Assembly (NCBI RefSeq): GCF_037976825.1
Contig: NZ_CP150269.1
Location: forward strand, 2,245,501 to 2,309,500
DNA from: Paenibacillus sp. FSL K6-1330
GTDB taxonomy: Bacteria; Bacillota; Bacilli; Paenibacillales; Paenibacillaceae
Length of the DNA: 64,000 nt
Reading direction: 5' to 3'
Under the pieces are notes generated by a model. That model was not told the origin of the DNA. It made no database searches and saw nothing but the letters and a program-made list of their open reading frames with translations. Numbering within the stretch: the stretch's first letter is position 1; each line of letters starts with the position of its first letter. Below are positions 43,913 through 53,735 of the stretch, piece after piece. A program made the position numbers and the translations under genes.

Positions 43913-46900
43913 GAGAGATGATAGCAAAACCCGAGGGCAGCATGTGGAGTGACGACCAGTGGAAAGCCATCGCGCTGTCGGGCGATGATATGCTGGTTGC
44001 AGCTGCAGCAGGTTCAGGGAAGACCGCCGTGCTGGTTGAACGGATCATTCGCAAAATCCTCGACGATTCCGCGGGGTTCAGCGTAGACCGGCTTCTAGTA
44101 GCTACGTTTACCAAGGCTGCGGCTGCCGAAATGCGGGGACGGATTCGGGAAGCGCTTGACCGTGAGCTGGACCGGGAACCGGACAATGAGCATATCCGGC
44201 GTCAGCTTGCTTTGCTTGGTAGGGCGTCAATTACAACGCTGCACTCCTTTTGCATGGAAGTCATTCGGCGATATTATCAGTTAATACCGCTGGATCCGGG
44301 ATTCCGCATTCTGAATGAACATGAGGCGGATTTAATGCGGCAGGATATGCTGGAGGAGCTGTTTGAAGAGAAATACGGCGAGGCCGAGGGCGACCAGGAA
44401 AGTCGGTTTCTTCATTTGGCGGACTGGTTCAGTGGCGAGCGAACGGACGACGCGCTGTACCGTCTCGTTCAGCGCCTCTATGATTTCTCCCGCAGCCATT
44501 CCTGGCCGGCACACTGGCTAAGGGAAACGGCTGCCGGCTTCCAGGTACAAGATACGGAGGCTCTCGGACAAACGCCATGGGTTCAAAGCATTTTGGCTGA
44601 TGCCCGTCTGGCTCTGAATGGAGCGGCTGGCTTGCTGCAGCAAGCCAGGGCGATCGCCATGCAGCCGGGAGGGCCTGCACCGTATGTGGACAATCTCGAT
44701 GAGGACTTGCGATTGGTCGCCTCCCTGCTTGAGGCCATCGATAGTTCGCCGTGGGAATCGTTGTACGGCATTTTTCGCGAGGCGTCTTTCGGCAAGCTCA
44801 AATCCGTTCGGAAGGATGAGGTGCTGCCGGAGCTTCAGGAACAGGTTAAGGAACTGCGCGACAACGTGAAGAAAATCGTCAATGAGCTGAAAAGTGCATT
44901 GTTTGGCCGTCCGGCATCGGAATTTTTGCAGGAACTTCACACGGCAGCGCCGCTGATGATGGAGCTGGCCGAGACGGTTATCGCTTTTGGCGAGCGATAT
45001 CGTGAGGCCAAAGCGGCCAAAGGCATGGTCGACTTTAACGACCTTGAACATTACTGCCTTCATATTCTTCGTCACCCTGATTCCGTCCCGGGGCATATGA
45101 TGCCTTCCGATGCGGCGATGGAATACCGCGAGCAGTTTGATGAAGTGCTGCTCGACGAATATCAGGATACGAACAGCGTACAGGAAGACATTGTACGATT
45201 GATCTCCAGGGAAATGCCGGGGAACCGGTTTATGGTCGGTGACGTGAAGCAGAGTATTTATCGGTTCCGCTTGGCGGAGCCGGGATTGTTTCTCGATAAA
45301 TATAAGACGTTTTCTTCCGACGCAAGCACGACCCAAGCCGGCATCCGGATTGATCTGGCCCGTAATTTCCGCAGCCGGATGGAAGTTGTGGATGCCGTCA
45401 ATTTGTTGTTCCGGCAGATCATGAATGAATCCGTAGCCGAGATTGCCTATGATGCTCGAGCGGAGCTTGTATGCGGCGCATCCTTTCCGGAGCAGGAGGT
45501 TCAGGGCGGTACGAACCCTTACACGCCTGAATTGCTCCTGATCGACCGTCTTGGAAAAGGGACGGAGGAGCAGTCCGAAGAATCATCTTCCGAAGAGGAC
45601 GGGGTTCATCTTGAGGTTGAGGCGCTTGAGATGGAAACCGCCCAACTGGAGGCTCGCGCCATTGCCCGCAGAATTCGTGAGATGACAGGCGAAAACGGGA
45701 AGCCGCTCATGGTGTACGATAAAGGACTGAAATCGATGCGGCCCGCGGAGTATGGGGACATGGTTATTTTGCTTCGCTCAGCCATGGTATGGGCACCGTT
45801 AATTATAGAGGAACTGCGGCAGGAAGGGATTCCGGCGTTCGGCGAGCAGAACAAAGGGTACTTTCAGGCGACGGAAGTGGAGATCATTTTATCGCTGCTG
45901 CAGGTGATTGATAATCCCCGTCAGGATATTCCCCTGGCTTCCGTATTGCGCTCGCCGATACTCGGATTATCCGAGGAAGAGATGGCACAGGTGCGTCTGT
46001 GTGCCAAAGGGACTTACTACGATGCGCTTAAGGCAGCAGTCGCGTTAAGTGTCGTCCCGCCGGTCATGGATTTGGCCCGCCCTGTGGGCTTCGTGGATGG
46101 CAAATGGACGCCGGGTGTAGAACTGGAAGGTTTAGCCGAAGCAGCAGCAGGTCATGAGTTCGTGGCAGGCAGCCTTCTTTCGGATGCTCCGTTATCAGCT
46201 GAAGGTCAGAATATCGAAATATCTCCGGAGCTTAGCTCAAAACTTGGATTGTTTATGGATCGGCTTCAGCGCTGGCGGCAGGAAGCGCGCACAGGAAGTT
46301 TGAGTGATCTGATCTGGGGAATTTTCAGTGAAACCGGCTACTTGGATTGGGTTGGCGGTCTACCTGGCGGCAAGCAGCGTCAGGGCAATCTGACCGCCTT
46401 GTATGACCGGGCCGTGCAGTATGAACAGGATACAGCCTCCAGAGGTCTCTTCCGTTTCCTGACCTTTATCTCCCGGCTCCGGGAGCGTGGCGGGGATCTC
46501 GGCACTGCCGGCGGTACGGAAAGCCAGGGCAATGCGGTACGGTTGATGACCATTCACAAGAGCAAGGGGCTGGAATTCCCGGTTGTTTTTGTAGCGGGAT
46601 TGTCCAAAAATTTTAACCAGCAGGATTTGAATTCCCCTTTCCTTATGCATAAGGAGCTTGGCTTTGGACCGAAGTTTGTGGATGAAGGCATGCGCGTCAG
46701 CTATCCCACGCTGCCTAACCTGGCGATCCGGCGCAGGTCGCAGCTGGAGCTGTTAGCTGAGGAGATGCGTGTGCTCTACGTTGCCCTTACGCGGCCTAAA
46801 GAGAAGATGATTCTGGTCGGCACGGTGAAGGATTTGCCGAAGAAGGTGGCTGCGTGGGCACAAGCCGATTTTAACCCGGAGCTTCTTCTGCCGGATTACG

Positions 46901-48033
46901 TCCTTGCCCGGGGCCGGAGTTACTTGGATTGGATCGGCCCGGCTGTGATACGCCATCCATCCGCAGGTCTGCTCCGCGAGAAGGCGGGCTTATCCGAGGA
47001 GACGAACTCACGCGTGTTTAGAGAAGATCGATCGCAATGGATATTTTCGATCGAGACGCCGGAATCCTTGGCGCAGGGCATGATCGGTATTAAGGATGAC
47101 GTGCAGGCGGATAACGATGACCGGATGAATAAGCTGAATGCCCTGCGCAAGCTCGAGCCGGTTGTTCCGATGGATAGTATAGCCGAAGCGGAAGATATGG
47201 GTACGGATGATCAACGTGCAAGCATCTATGAGCGCTTGTCTTGGAAATATCGTTATGAAATGGTCAGCCAAATTTCCGCCAAAACGTCCGTAACGGAGAT
47301 GAAGAAGCTGCTTGCCTTGCAGGACAGCCCCTCCCTGGATCTACTGGAGGAGCAGGCCGTAAAACGGCAGAGCAAGGAAAATATCGGGGCAGGTGCATCT
47401 TTCACACTAAGCTTGCGACGGCCGAAATTTATGGAGTCAACGAAGCTGACACCTGCGGAACGGGGAACCGTGTATCATACGATCATGCAGCATGTGCCTC
47501 TTCAACGATTGGAGGGAGCCGCGGAACCGACGCCGGAAATCGAAGACACGATCCGCTACCTTGTGGAAAAAGAAATCATAACCGGTGAGCAAACAGCCGC
47601 GGTGGAAGCGACGGAGATCAGCGGCCTGTTTGCTTGCGAGGTAGGGAAGCAGCTGCTGACTGCAGAGGATGTCTGGCGCGAGATGCCGTTTTCATATGCA
47701 CTCCCCGCAGCTGAAGCATATCAAGGACTCGCTTTCATGGACCAAATCTCGGAACAAGCGGCCGAAGCAGTGCCGGATGTGCAGCTCCTTCAGGACGAAA
47801 CCGTGCTGATCCAAGGGGTTGTGGACTGCCTGTTCAGGCAGGGCGGTAGACTTGTGCTGCTGGATTATAAAACGGACCGGGTGCTGGAGCATCGCGGCGG
47901 CGTTTCGGCCTTAGCAGAGCAGTATCGCTTTCAGCTTGATCTATATGCAAAGGCCTTGGAAGATATTTTAGGCGAGCCCGTTCATGAAAAATGGCTGTAC
48001 TTTTTTGATGGGGGACATGCCGTTCAACTATAG
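43909..48033 (+). CDS. addA: AddAB helicase-nuclease subunit AddA
   Basis: This 1374-residue UvrD/Rep-type helicase fused to a nuclease domain pairs with AddB. Walker A is AAAGSGKTAVL (about 37-47) and Walker B is LLDEYQDTN (about 416-424). Helicase motifs continue with VGDVKQSIYRFR and VRLMTIHKSKGLEFPVVF (about 876). The C-terminal nuclease has VVDCLF and VLLDYKTDRV (about 1316-1325). It starts at GTG 43909, which overlaps the addB stop as GTGA and has AAGGGAGGA 8 nt upstream; the ATG at 43918 is too far from that site. Confidence 0.97.
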   Translation: MREMIAKPEGSMWSDDQWKAIALSGDDMLVAAAAGSGKTAVLVERIIRKILDDSAGFSVDRLLVATFTKAAAAEMRGRIREALDRELDREPDNEHIRRQLALLGRASITTLHSFCMEVIRRYYQLIPLDPGFRILNEHEADLMRQDMLEELFEEKYGEAEGDQESRFLHLADWFSGERTDDALYRLVQRLYDFSRSHSWPAHWLRETAAGFQVQDTEALGQTPWVQSILADARLALNGAAGLLQQARAIAMQPGGPAPYVDNLDEDLRLVASLLEAIDSSPWESLYGIFREASFGKLKSVRKDEVLPELQEQVKELRDNVKKIVNELKSALFGRPASEFLQELHTAAPLMMELAETVIAFGERYREAKAAKGMVDFNDLEHYCLHILRHPDSVPGHMMPSDAAMEYREQFDEVLLDEYQDTNSVQEDIVRLISREMPGNRFMVGDVKQSIYRFRLAEPGLFLDKYKTFSSDASTTQAGIRIDLARNFRSRMEVVDAVNLLFRQIMNESVAEIAYDARAELVCGASFPEQEVQGGTNPYTPELLLIDRLGKGTEEQSEESSSEEDGVHLEVEALEMETAQLEARAIARRIREMTGENGKPLMVYDKGLKSMRPAEYGDMVILLRSAMVWAPLIIEELRQEGIPAFGEQNKGYFQATEVEIILSLLQVIDNPRQDIPLASVLRSPILGLSEEEMAQVRLCAKGTYYDALKAAVALSVVPPVMDLARPVGFVDGKWTPGVELEGLAEAAAGHEFVAGSLLSDAPLSAEGQNIEISPELSSKLGLFMDRLQRWRQEARTGSLSDLIWGIFSETGYLDWVGGLPGGKQRQGNLTALYDRAVQYEQDTASRGLFRFLTFISRLRERGGDLGTAGGTESQGNAVRLMTIHKSKGLEFPVVFVAGLSKNFNQQDLNSPFLMHKELGFGPKFVDEGMRVSYPTLPNLAIRRRSQLELLAEEMRVLYVALTRPKEKMILVGTVKDLPKKVAAWAQADFNPELLLPDYVLARGRSYLDWIGPAVIRHPSAGLLREKAGLSEETNSRVFREDRSQWIFSIETPESLAQGMIGIKDDVQADNDDRMNKLNALRKLEPVVPMDSIAEAEDMGTDDQRASIYERLSWKYRYEMVSQISAKTSVTEMKKLLALQDSPSLDLLEEQAVKRQSKENIGAGASFTLSLRRPKFMESTKLTPAERGTVYHTIMQHVPLQRLEGAAEPTPEIEDTIRYLVEKEIITGEQTAAVEATEISGLFACEVGKQLLTAEDVWREMPFSYALPAAEAYQGLAFMDQISEQAAEAVPDVQLLQDETVLIQGVVDCLFRQGGRLVLLDYKTDRVLEHRGGVSALAEQYRFQLDLYAKALEDILGEPVHEKWLYFFDGGHAVQL

Positions 48034-48084
48034 TCATTTCGATTTGTTTGATTGGGAAGTTTGAAGCGGGAGAGGAGATTAGCG

Positions 48085-49263
48085 ATGCGTATTTTGCATA
48101 CCGGAGACTGGCATCTGGGGCGCGCACTTGAAGGCCGGAGCAGGCTTGCAGAGCAGGAGCGCTTTCTGGATGAACTGGTTAAGCTGGCAGATGAAGAGCA
48201 GGCCGATCTGATCCTCATGGCGGGGGATGTTTATGATTCCGTAAATCCGCCTGCGGCTGCAGAGCAGTTGTTTTATGATGCGGCCGCCAGACTTACGGAG
48301 GGGGGCCGTCCTATGGTGGTCATTGCAGGCAACCATGATCAGCCGGAACGGGTTGCATCGGTCACGCCGCTTGTTGCAACCAGGGGCATAACGCTGATTG
48401 GGACTCCCGTCGCCGATGCGATCACTGTTGCAGCGGCACGTACCGGAGAAACGGCCAAGATTGCAGCACTGCCTTATCCGTCGGAGGCCAGGCTCAATGA
48501 GCTGTTATCGATCGATGGAGATGAGGATCAGCTCCGGCGTGCCTATAGCGAGAGAGTCGGACAACTGATGAGGAAGATGGCAAGGGAATTTTCTCCGCAG
48601 ACGGTCAATCTGGCCATGAGCCATATTTATGTACTTGGCGGCGTCGAGAGCGATTCCGAGCGGCCGATTCAGGTCGGTGGAGCGTACACGGTTGATCCGT
48701 TGGCACTCTCTGTAGGCGCATCCTACACGGCGCTTGGTCACCTGCATCGTTCTCAGGCAGTAAAAGGGGAGGGAATCATCCGCTACAGCGGTTCACCGCT
48801 GGCCTACAGCTTCTCGGAAGCGGGACAGGCCAAGTCGGTGACCCTGGTTGACGTATCGCCAGGAGGAGCACCCGTGATCGAAGAGCTGTTTCTCAGCAGC
48901 GGTCGCCCGCTTGTTCGCTGGAAGGCCAAAGGCGGCTTGGAAGAGGTGTATCGATGGCTTGATGAGGGGCGTGATCCCGAAGCTTTCATAGATCTGGAGG
49001 TATCCCTAACGGAGGCCATGGGGCTTGCCGACATTCAGCGACTTCGAAAGAGCAGGGACGGCATTGTTCACATCCGTCCGGTTTACCCGGAGATGGAGGC
49101 GCTGGAGCTGGAGAGCGAACGGTCCCGACTGCCGCTGCCGGATCTGTTCCGAAAGTTCTACCAGCGGCAAACCGGCGGGGCGGAGCCCGAGGATCATCTG
49201 GTCGATTTGTTTCTGGAGCTTGTAGAGGAAGAGGAGTCTGACGGGATGGAGGTGAAGCCGTAA
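48085..49263 (+). CDS. sbcD: Exonuclease SbcCD subunit D
   Basis: This 392-residue manganese-dependent nuclease is the Mre11-like partner of SbcC. All phosphoesterase motifs are present: HTGDWHLG (5-12), MAGDVYD (about 47-53), AGNHD (about 84), MSHIY (about 178) and GHLHR (about 222). The complex opens DNA hairpins and removes blocked ends. The ATG at 48085 has GAGGAGATT just upstream. It lies 51 nt after addA. Confidence 0.96.
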   Translation: MRILHTGDWHLGRALEGRSRLAEQERFLDELVKLADEEQADLILMAGDVYDSVNPPAAAEQLFYDAAARLTEGGRPMVVIAGNHDQPERVASVTPLVATRGITLIGTPVADAITVAAARTGETAKIAALPYPSEARLNELLSIDGDEDQLRRAYSERVGQLMRKMAREFSPQTVNLAMSHIYVLGGVESDSERPIQVGGAYTVDPLALSVGASYTALGHLHRSQAVKGEGIIRYSGSPLAYSFSEAGQAKSVTLVDVSPGGAPVIEELFLSSGRPLVRWKAKGGLEEVYRWLDEGRDPEAFIDLEVSLTEAMGLADIQRLRKSRDGIVHIRPVYPEMEALELESERSRLPLPDLFRKFYQRQTGGAEPEDHLVDLFLELVEEEESDGMEVKP

Positions 49264-49264
49264 G

Positions 49265-52200
49265 ATGAAACCGATCTTGTTGAAGTTATCCGGACTGCAG
49301 AGTTATCGAGAAACGCAGGAGATTGATTTTGAGACGTTGTGCGAAACCGGACTCTTCGGTATTTTCGGACCGACGGGAAGCGGGAAATCCACGCTGCTGG
49401 ATGCTATTACTCTAGCCATGTATGGAAAGGTGGAGCGCGCAGTTAACGGAACCCAGGGCATCATGAACCATTCGGAGGACAGCTTGACCGTTTCCTTTAC
49501 GTTTGAGTTGTCTTCCGCTGCCGGGCTGGAGCGATATCGGGTAGAGCGCCGATTCAAACGGGTCAACGAGCTCTCCATCAGCAATACGGTGAGTCGTTTT
49601 ATCCACGTTACCCCCGATGGGGATCAGGTGATGGCGGATAAATTGGCCGAAGTCACCCGCTGCGTAGAAGAGAAAATCGGACTTAAAATGGATGATTTTA
49701 CTCGCGCGGTCGTCCTTCCTCAAGGAAAGTTTGCCGAATTCCTCTCCCTGAAGGGGAGTGAGCGTCGGCAGATGCTTCAGCGGCTGTTTCATTTGGAACG
49801 ATACGGAGACCAGCTTGCGATCAAGCTCAGCCGCCGCGTTAAGGATACAGAGGGTTCGCTGAAATCCGTCGAAGCTGAACAGCAAGGGCTGGGCAGTGCA
49901 GGCAAAGAAGCTTTGGCGGAAGCGACTACGAGGCTGGAAGATGCCAAGAAACACGCGGTGTCATGCCGGAATCATCTCCAGGTCGCCATCGAAGCCCATG
50001 AAGCCATGGGTAAAATCCGTGAGTTGGATATGGAAAAACGGCGGCTGCAGGGGAAACTGGACGAGCTTGCCCTTCATGAGGAAGAGATGAAGGAGCTGGA
50101 ACGAAAGCTTGAGCTGACAGGGGCGGCAGCCGCTGTTCTCCCTGCACTTGAGGCATGGCGGGAATCCGGCAAGGTCTGGGAGCAGCGGCGGCAGATTGCC
50201 GAAGGACTCACCGCCCAGGCTGCATCCGCTCAGAAGGCGGCGGAACAGGCCGTAAAGGCGGATGAAGCTGCCCAGGCAGCCCTTCGGGCCGAGGAGCCGA
50301 AGCTGGTGCTTCGGGAGCAGCAGCTGGAGCAAGCTGTTATATTGCAGCGGGAACGTGATGGATTACGGGAAGAACTGATTAGGCTGGATGCACAGCGAGT
50401 GGATGTACGCAAAGAGCTTGAAGGGGGAACTGCCCAACTGCAGAAGGAGCAGGAGCTGCTTGAACGAGGGCGAAAGCGGCAGGAGGAGCTGCAAGCCAAG
50501 CTGAAAGGGCTTGAGACCCGCTCTGGTGAGCGCCAGGCGCTTCATATGGCGATGCAGAAGGTTCAAGCCCTCGAGTCAGCCGGCAGACTCAAGCAGAAGG
50601 CTGAGCTCGATTTAAAGACACAGGAGAGCAAGCTGAAGGAGCAAAAGGCAAGGTTTATTGCCCTGCAGAAGCAGGAGCAAGAATTGCAGCAGCACTACAT
50701 ACAGCTCTCCGTGCAAGTTGACAGCTTGCAGCGTGATGCAGCCGAGGCCTCATCGTTTGCCGATCGGATGGCAGCCGGGGCAGCTCAGGTAAACCAGGCG
50801 ATGAGCCAATCGCTTCGCGACAAACAGCTTCATGCCCTGTCCCTTTCGCTGGCCGCCGAGCTTCAGGCAGGAGCGCCTTGTCCGGTTTGCGGGAGCGAAC
50901 ATCATCCGCGCCCTGCTGCCTCATCAGGGCGGCCTGAAGATAATCTTGATGAGGGCATGGATCGGCTGACGCAGATCACGCATCAGATCCAGGAGGCCAG
51001 ATTAACCCTGCGGGGGCAGCTTAACGAAGCGGAAGCGCTGGCTAGACAGACGCGCTCGCAGATTGAGTCGTACGCAGATGACGAGCTGCTTGCCGTCAAA
51101 CGCGACGGGCATGAGCAGGAACGCGGATGGATGGAGGCGGCAGTGTCAGCCATACCTACCGCTGATAAACTGTACGATGTGGAAAGTCTTGCTTCGGATA
51201 CAGCATGGCTCCTAAAAGCAGCCGAAACTCAGGCTGCTGCCATCGGACCATGCCGTACGGAAGCCTCCAAGGTACAGCAGAGTCTCTCCACATGCCAGCA
51301 GGAGCTTATGAAACAGAGCGCCGCGCTTGAGAATGGTCAAATGACATGGAACCAGCTGCGGGATCAGCTTGCAGGACTGGAAGCAGAAGCTGAGGGCATT
51401 CTGAATTCCTGGCAGGAAGTCAAGCCGGATTTCTCTCTGGAAGAGGCGGCCGGCCGTTTTAAGCTCATGCAAGAGAAGGATGCGGAATCCGAGTCGATCA
51501 AGGAAGGGCTTGAGCGCAGCGTTCCATTTATCGAGGAGAAGAAGCAGGCCGTCCTTCACTTGGAGCAGCAGCTTCGTGAGCTGGAGAAGCAGCTGATTCA
51601 ATGGGATGCACAGCGTGAAGGTAAGATGGAGGGGCTGAAGGATAAAGAAGAGCGTCTTCAGGCATGGATCGGCGACCGGTCGGCTGAGGAGCTGCTGGGC
51701 GAATGCCGGACCAGAATGACGATGCTGAAGGAATCCGCTGAACAAACCAGAAGCGAGTGCAGGAAGGCAGAGGAGAAGGCTCAGCATGCAGCCAAGGAAG
51801 CGGCTCTTGCAGAACAGGCTGAGGGAGCCGCGCAGGAGCAGCATCAAGCTGCCAAGCTTGCCTGGGAGAACCAGCTGGCAGGCTCACCGTTCGCTACGGA
51901 GCATGCCGTCATGGAAGCCTGTTTAACCCCGGAAGAAATTGAACGATGTGCACAATTAGTGAAAGCCCATCGGGAAGGACAGCGGGAATGGACGCTGAGA
52001 CTTCGCGACGTCGAACAGAAGCTAGGCGTAAGCCCTTTTCATGAAGAGGAGTGGGAACGGTGCTCAGGCGAGCTTCAGGCGGCCCGTACAGCCGATGAGG
52101 AGGCCCTTCAAGCGAGAGCTCGAGCTGAGCGGGACTTGGAAGACCTGAACAAACGTCACATCCGTTTTATGGAATTGGAAGAGCAGCGTCTTAGCCTTCA

Positions 52201-52717
52201 ACGAGAGAGCGAGCGCTTGTCCAAATTGCAGTCCTGCTTGCGCGGAAACGCGTTTGTGGAATACATTGCGGAGGAGCAGCTGATGCAGGTGAGTCAGTCG
52301 GCTTCCCAGCGCCTTCGCTATTTGACCAAGCAGCGCTACTCGCTTGAGGTGGACTCCGGGGGGGGATTCGTCATTCGGGACGATGCCAACGGTGGCGTCC
52401 GGCGTCCGGTATCCACACTATCCGGCGGCGAGACATTCCTGACCTCATTGGCCTTGGCTTTGGCACTCTCGGCACAAATTCAACTGCGCGGGCAATATCC
52501 ACTGCAGTTCTTTTTCCTCGACGAAGGGTTCGGCACGCTGGATCCGGAGCTGCTGGAGACGGTCATTACCGCGCTTGAGCGTCTCCATACGGATAAGCTG
52601 ACCGTTGGCATTATCAGTCATGTGCCCGAGCTTCGGGCGCGTCTGCCGCGCAAGCTGGTCGTACGGCCGGCGGAGCAAGCGGGAGCTGGATCGCAGCTTG
52701 CGATCGAATCGATGTAA
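49265..52717 (+). CDS. sbcC: Exonuclease SbcCD subunit C (SMC-like ATPase)
   Basis: This 1150-residue Rad50-like ATPase partners with SbcD. The Walker A motif FGPTGSGKSTLLD lies at about 34-46. A Q-loop (VVLPQGKFAEFL) is near 155. Two long coiled coils meet at the zinc-hook CPVCGSEHHP (about 539-548). The ABC signature LSGGETF (about 1053) and Walker B FFLDEGFGTLD (about 1081) are near the C-terminus. It begins one base after the sbcD stop. The complex processes hairpin and protein-blocked DNA ends. Confidence 0.96.
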   Translation: MKPILLKLSGLQSYRETQEIDFETLCETGLFGIFGPTGSGKSTLLDAITLAMYGKVERAVNGTQGIMNHSEDSLTVSFTFELSSAAGLERYRVERRFKRVNELSISNTVSRFIHVTPDGDQVMADKLAEVTRCVEEKIGLKMDDFTRAVVLPQGKFAEFLSLKGSERRQMLQRLFHLERYGDQLAIKLSRRVKDTEGSLKSVEAEQQGLGSAGKEALAEATTRLEDAKKHAVSCRNHLQVAIEAHEAMGKIRELDMEKRRLQGKLDELALHEEEMKELERKLELTGAAAAVLPALEAWRESGKVWEQRRQIAEGLTAQAASAQKAAEQAVKADEAAQAALRAEEPKLVLREQQLEQAVILQRERDGLREELIRLDAQRVDVRKELEGGTAQLQKEQELLERGRKRQEELQAKLKGLETRSGERQALHMAMQKVQALESAGRLKQKAELDLKTQESKLKEQKARFIALQKQEQELQQHYIQLSVQVDSLQRDAAEASSFADRMAAGAAQVNQAMSQSLRDKQLHALSLSLAAELQAGAPCPVCGSEHHPRPAASSGRPEDNLDEGMDRLTQITHQIQEARLTLRGQLNEAEALARQTRSQIESYADDELLAVKRDGHEQERGWMEAAVSAIPTADKLYDVESLASDTAWLLKAAETQAAAIGPCRTEASKVQQSLSTCQQELMKQSAALENGQMTWNQLRDQLAGLEAEAEGILNSWQEVKPDFSLEEAAGRFKLMQEKDAESESIKEGLERSVPFIEEKKQAVLHLEQQLRELEKQLIQWDAQREGKMEGLKDKEERLQAWIGDRSAEELLGECRTRMTMLKESAEQTRSECRKAEEKAQHAAKEAALAEQAEGAAQEQHQAAKLAWENQLAGSPFATEHAVMEACLTPEEIERCAQLVKAHREGQREWTLRLRDVEQKLGVSPFHEEEWERCSGELQAARTADEEALQARARAERDLEDLNKRHIRFMELEEQRLSLQRESERLSKLQSCLRGNAFVEYIAEEQLMQVSQSASQRLRYLTKQRYSLEVDSGGGFVIRDDANGGVRRPVSTLSGGETFLTSLALALALSAQIQLRGQYPLQFFFLDEGFGTLDPELLETVITALERLHTDKLTVGIISHVPELRARLPRKLVVRPAEQAGAGSQLAIESM

Positions 52718-52734
52718 TAGCGAAACATGGATGA

Positions 52735-52777
52735 TGTGATCTAGATCACGGAAACAGCAACATGGCACTGTTATAGT
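52735..52777 (+). promoter_or_regulatory. Crp/Fnr-type site and promoter ahead of a structured transcript
   Basis: TGTGATCTAGATCACG (52735-52750) contains TGTGA-N6-TCAC, the Crp/Fnr family pattern. TATAGT (52772-52777) is a good -10 element. The expected -35 region reads CGGAAA and is poor. The centre of the site lies about 41.5 nt before the probable start near 52784, the classical position for activation by Crp or Fnr. Confidence 0.6.
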
Positions 52778-52783
52778 ACAGAT

Positions 52784-52911
52784 AAGCCGACATATGTAAG
52801 AAGCACCGGGCAGGCGCTTGATCATGAGAGATTCCTATCTTTTTCCTTGCTCTCATGATCAAGCGCCTCCTTACTGGACAGCTGCGTTCCAGGGGTGCTT
52901 CTCTTTTTTTT
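52784..52911 (+). ncRNA. Candidate Crp/Fnr-activated small RNA
   Basis: The 283-base gap 52718-53000 has no plausible gene. It encodes a roughly 125-nt transcript dominated by structure. Outer arms AGAAGCACC (52799-52807) and GGTGCTTCT (52894-52902) close it and are followed by a run of eight T. Inside are a perfect 19-bp stem (52812-52830 with 52850-52868, 19-nt loop) and a small CTGGA/TCCAG hairpin (52874-52892), giving a three-way junction. A separate SigA promoter for hit follows. Alternatively the whole element is only an elaborate terminator for sbcC. Confidence 0.5.
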
Positions 52912-52936
52912 GTGAGTATGCCTTAATTGTCATCTA

Positions 52937-52966
52937 TTGGACGCACTGCCTAATTTCTTATATGAT
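52937..52966 (+). promoter_or_regulatory. SigA promoter of hit
   Basis: TTGGAC (52937-52942), an 18-nt spacer and TATGAT (52961-52966) lie 34 nt before the hit start. This makes the upstream structured transcript independent of hit. Confidence 0.7.
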
Positions 52967-53000
52967 AAAAGTATGTAAACGTAGGAAAGGGGTAACCGTA

Positions 53001-53360
53001 ATGGATTGTCTTTTTTGTAAAATCGTAGAGGGTGAGCTTCCTTCCACGAAGGTACTCGAGAATGATAAGGTGCTTGTTTTTCAAAACATTAACCCGGAGG
53101 CGCCGGTTCATGTTCTGATCATTCCCAAGAAGCATATCGCATCCATGAATGATATTCAGGATGAAGATTTGCTGCTGATTGGCGAGATGCACAAAGCAGC
53201 TAAAGAAGCCGCGGCGAAGCTGGGCATTGCGGAGAGCGGTTATCGATTAATTAACAACTGCGGACCCGATGGGGAACAATCGGTGTTTCATGTGCACTAT
53301 CATCTGATGGGCGGTCGCCGTTTGGGCGCTTTAACAGGCATTTCACCCGCTCATACATAA
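53001..53360 (+). CDS. hit: HIT (histidine triad) protein
   Basis: This 119-residue nucleotide-binding hydrolase has the triad HVHYHLM at about residues 96-102. A CLFC pair at residues 3-6 can hold zinc in this family. Substrates are purine nucleoside phosphoramidates or dinucleotides. The frame is open far upstream, but the family start MDCLFCKIVEGELPSTKV and the AAAGGGG ribosome site fix the ATG at 53001. Confidence 0.95.
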   Translation: MDCLFCKIVEGELPSTKVLENDKVLVFQNINPEAPVHVLIIPKKHIASMNDIQDEDLLLIGEMHKAAKEAAAKLGIAESGYRLINNCGPDGEQSVFHVHYHLMGGRRLGALTGISPAHT

Positions 53361-53456
53361 CATCAGGCCATTGAAGAAATAGATCAGCCTCGCAGCGGGA
53401 GTGATGCAGCGGGGTTGTTCTAATTCTTGCCACTATCGTAAAATAGATGTCTAAGG

Positions 53457-53486
53457 TTGACACCCTATTTCCGTTTGCCCTATAAT
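53457..53486 (+). promoter_or_regulatory. SigA promoter of rpsU
   Basis: TTGACA (53457-53462) and TATAAT (53481-53486) are both perfect consensus hexamers, spaced by 18 nt, 59 nt before the rpsU start. Confidence 0.93.
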
Positions 53487-53545
53487 GAAGTTTGATGAAC
53501 CGTGTTAATGCTCTTGGACGGTCTGGTCGGAGGGAGGGAAAACTG

Positions 53546-53719
53546 GTGTCTGAAACTAAAGTTCGCAAAAACGAGACAATTGATGCTGCACTTCGTCGCT
53601 TCAAGCGTTCCATTGCTAAAGATGGCGTATTGGCTGAAGTGAAGAAACGCAAGCATTATGAAAAGCCAAGCGTAAAGCGCAAGAAAAAGTCCGAGGCTGC
53701 TCGTAAGAGAAAGTTTTAG
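53546..53719 (+). CDS. rpsU: 30S ribosomal protein S21
   Basis: This 57-residue very basic protein is the small-subunit protein S21 ([22 protein letters not shown], then a lysine-rich tail ending SEAARKRKF). The start is a GTG at 53546 with GGAGGGAGG upstream; the open frame reaches further back but the family N-terminus begins here. It is co-transcribed with yqeY, which follows after 16 nt, as in B. subtilis. Confidence 0.98.
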   Translation: MSETKVRKNETIDAALRRFKRSIAKDGVLAEVKKRKHYEKPSVKRKKKSEAARKRKF

Positions 53720-53735
53720 GAGGATCTGAACTAGC

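Noticed and set aside
52818..53000. A coding extension of hit through the structured region
   Set aside because: The frame is open only by chance; hairpins, a T-run and the hit promoter lie inside it.
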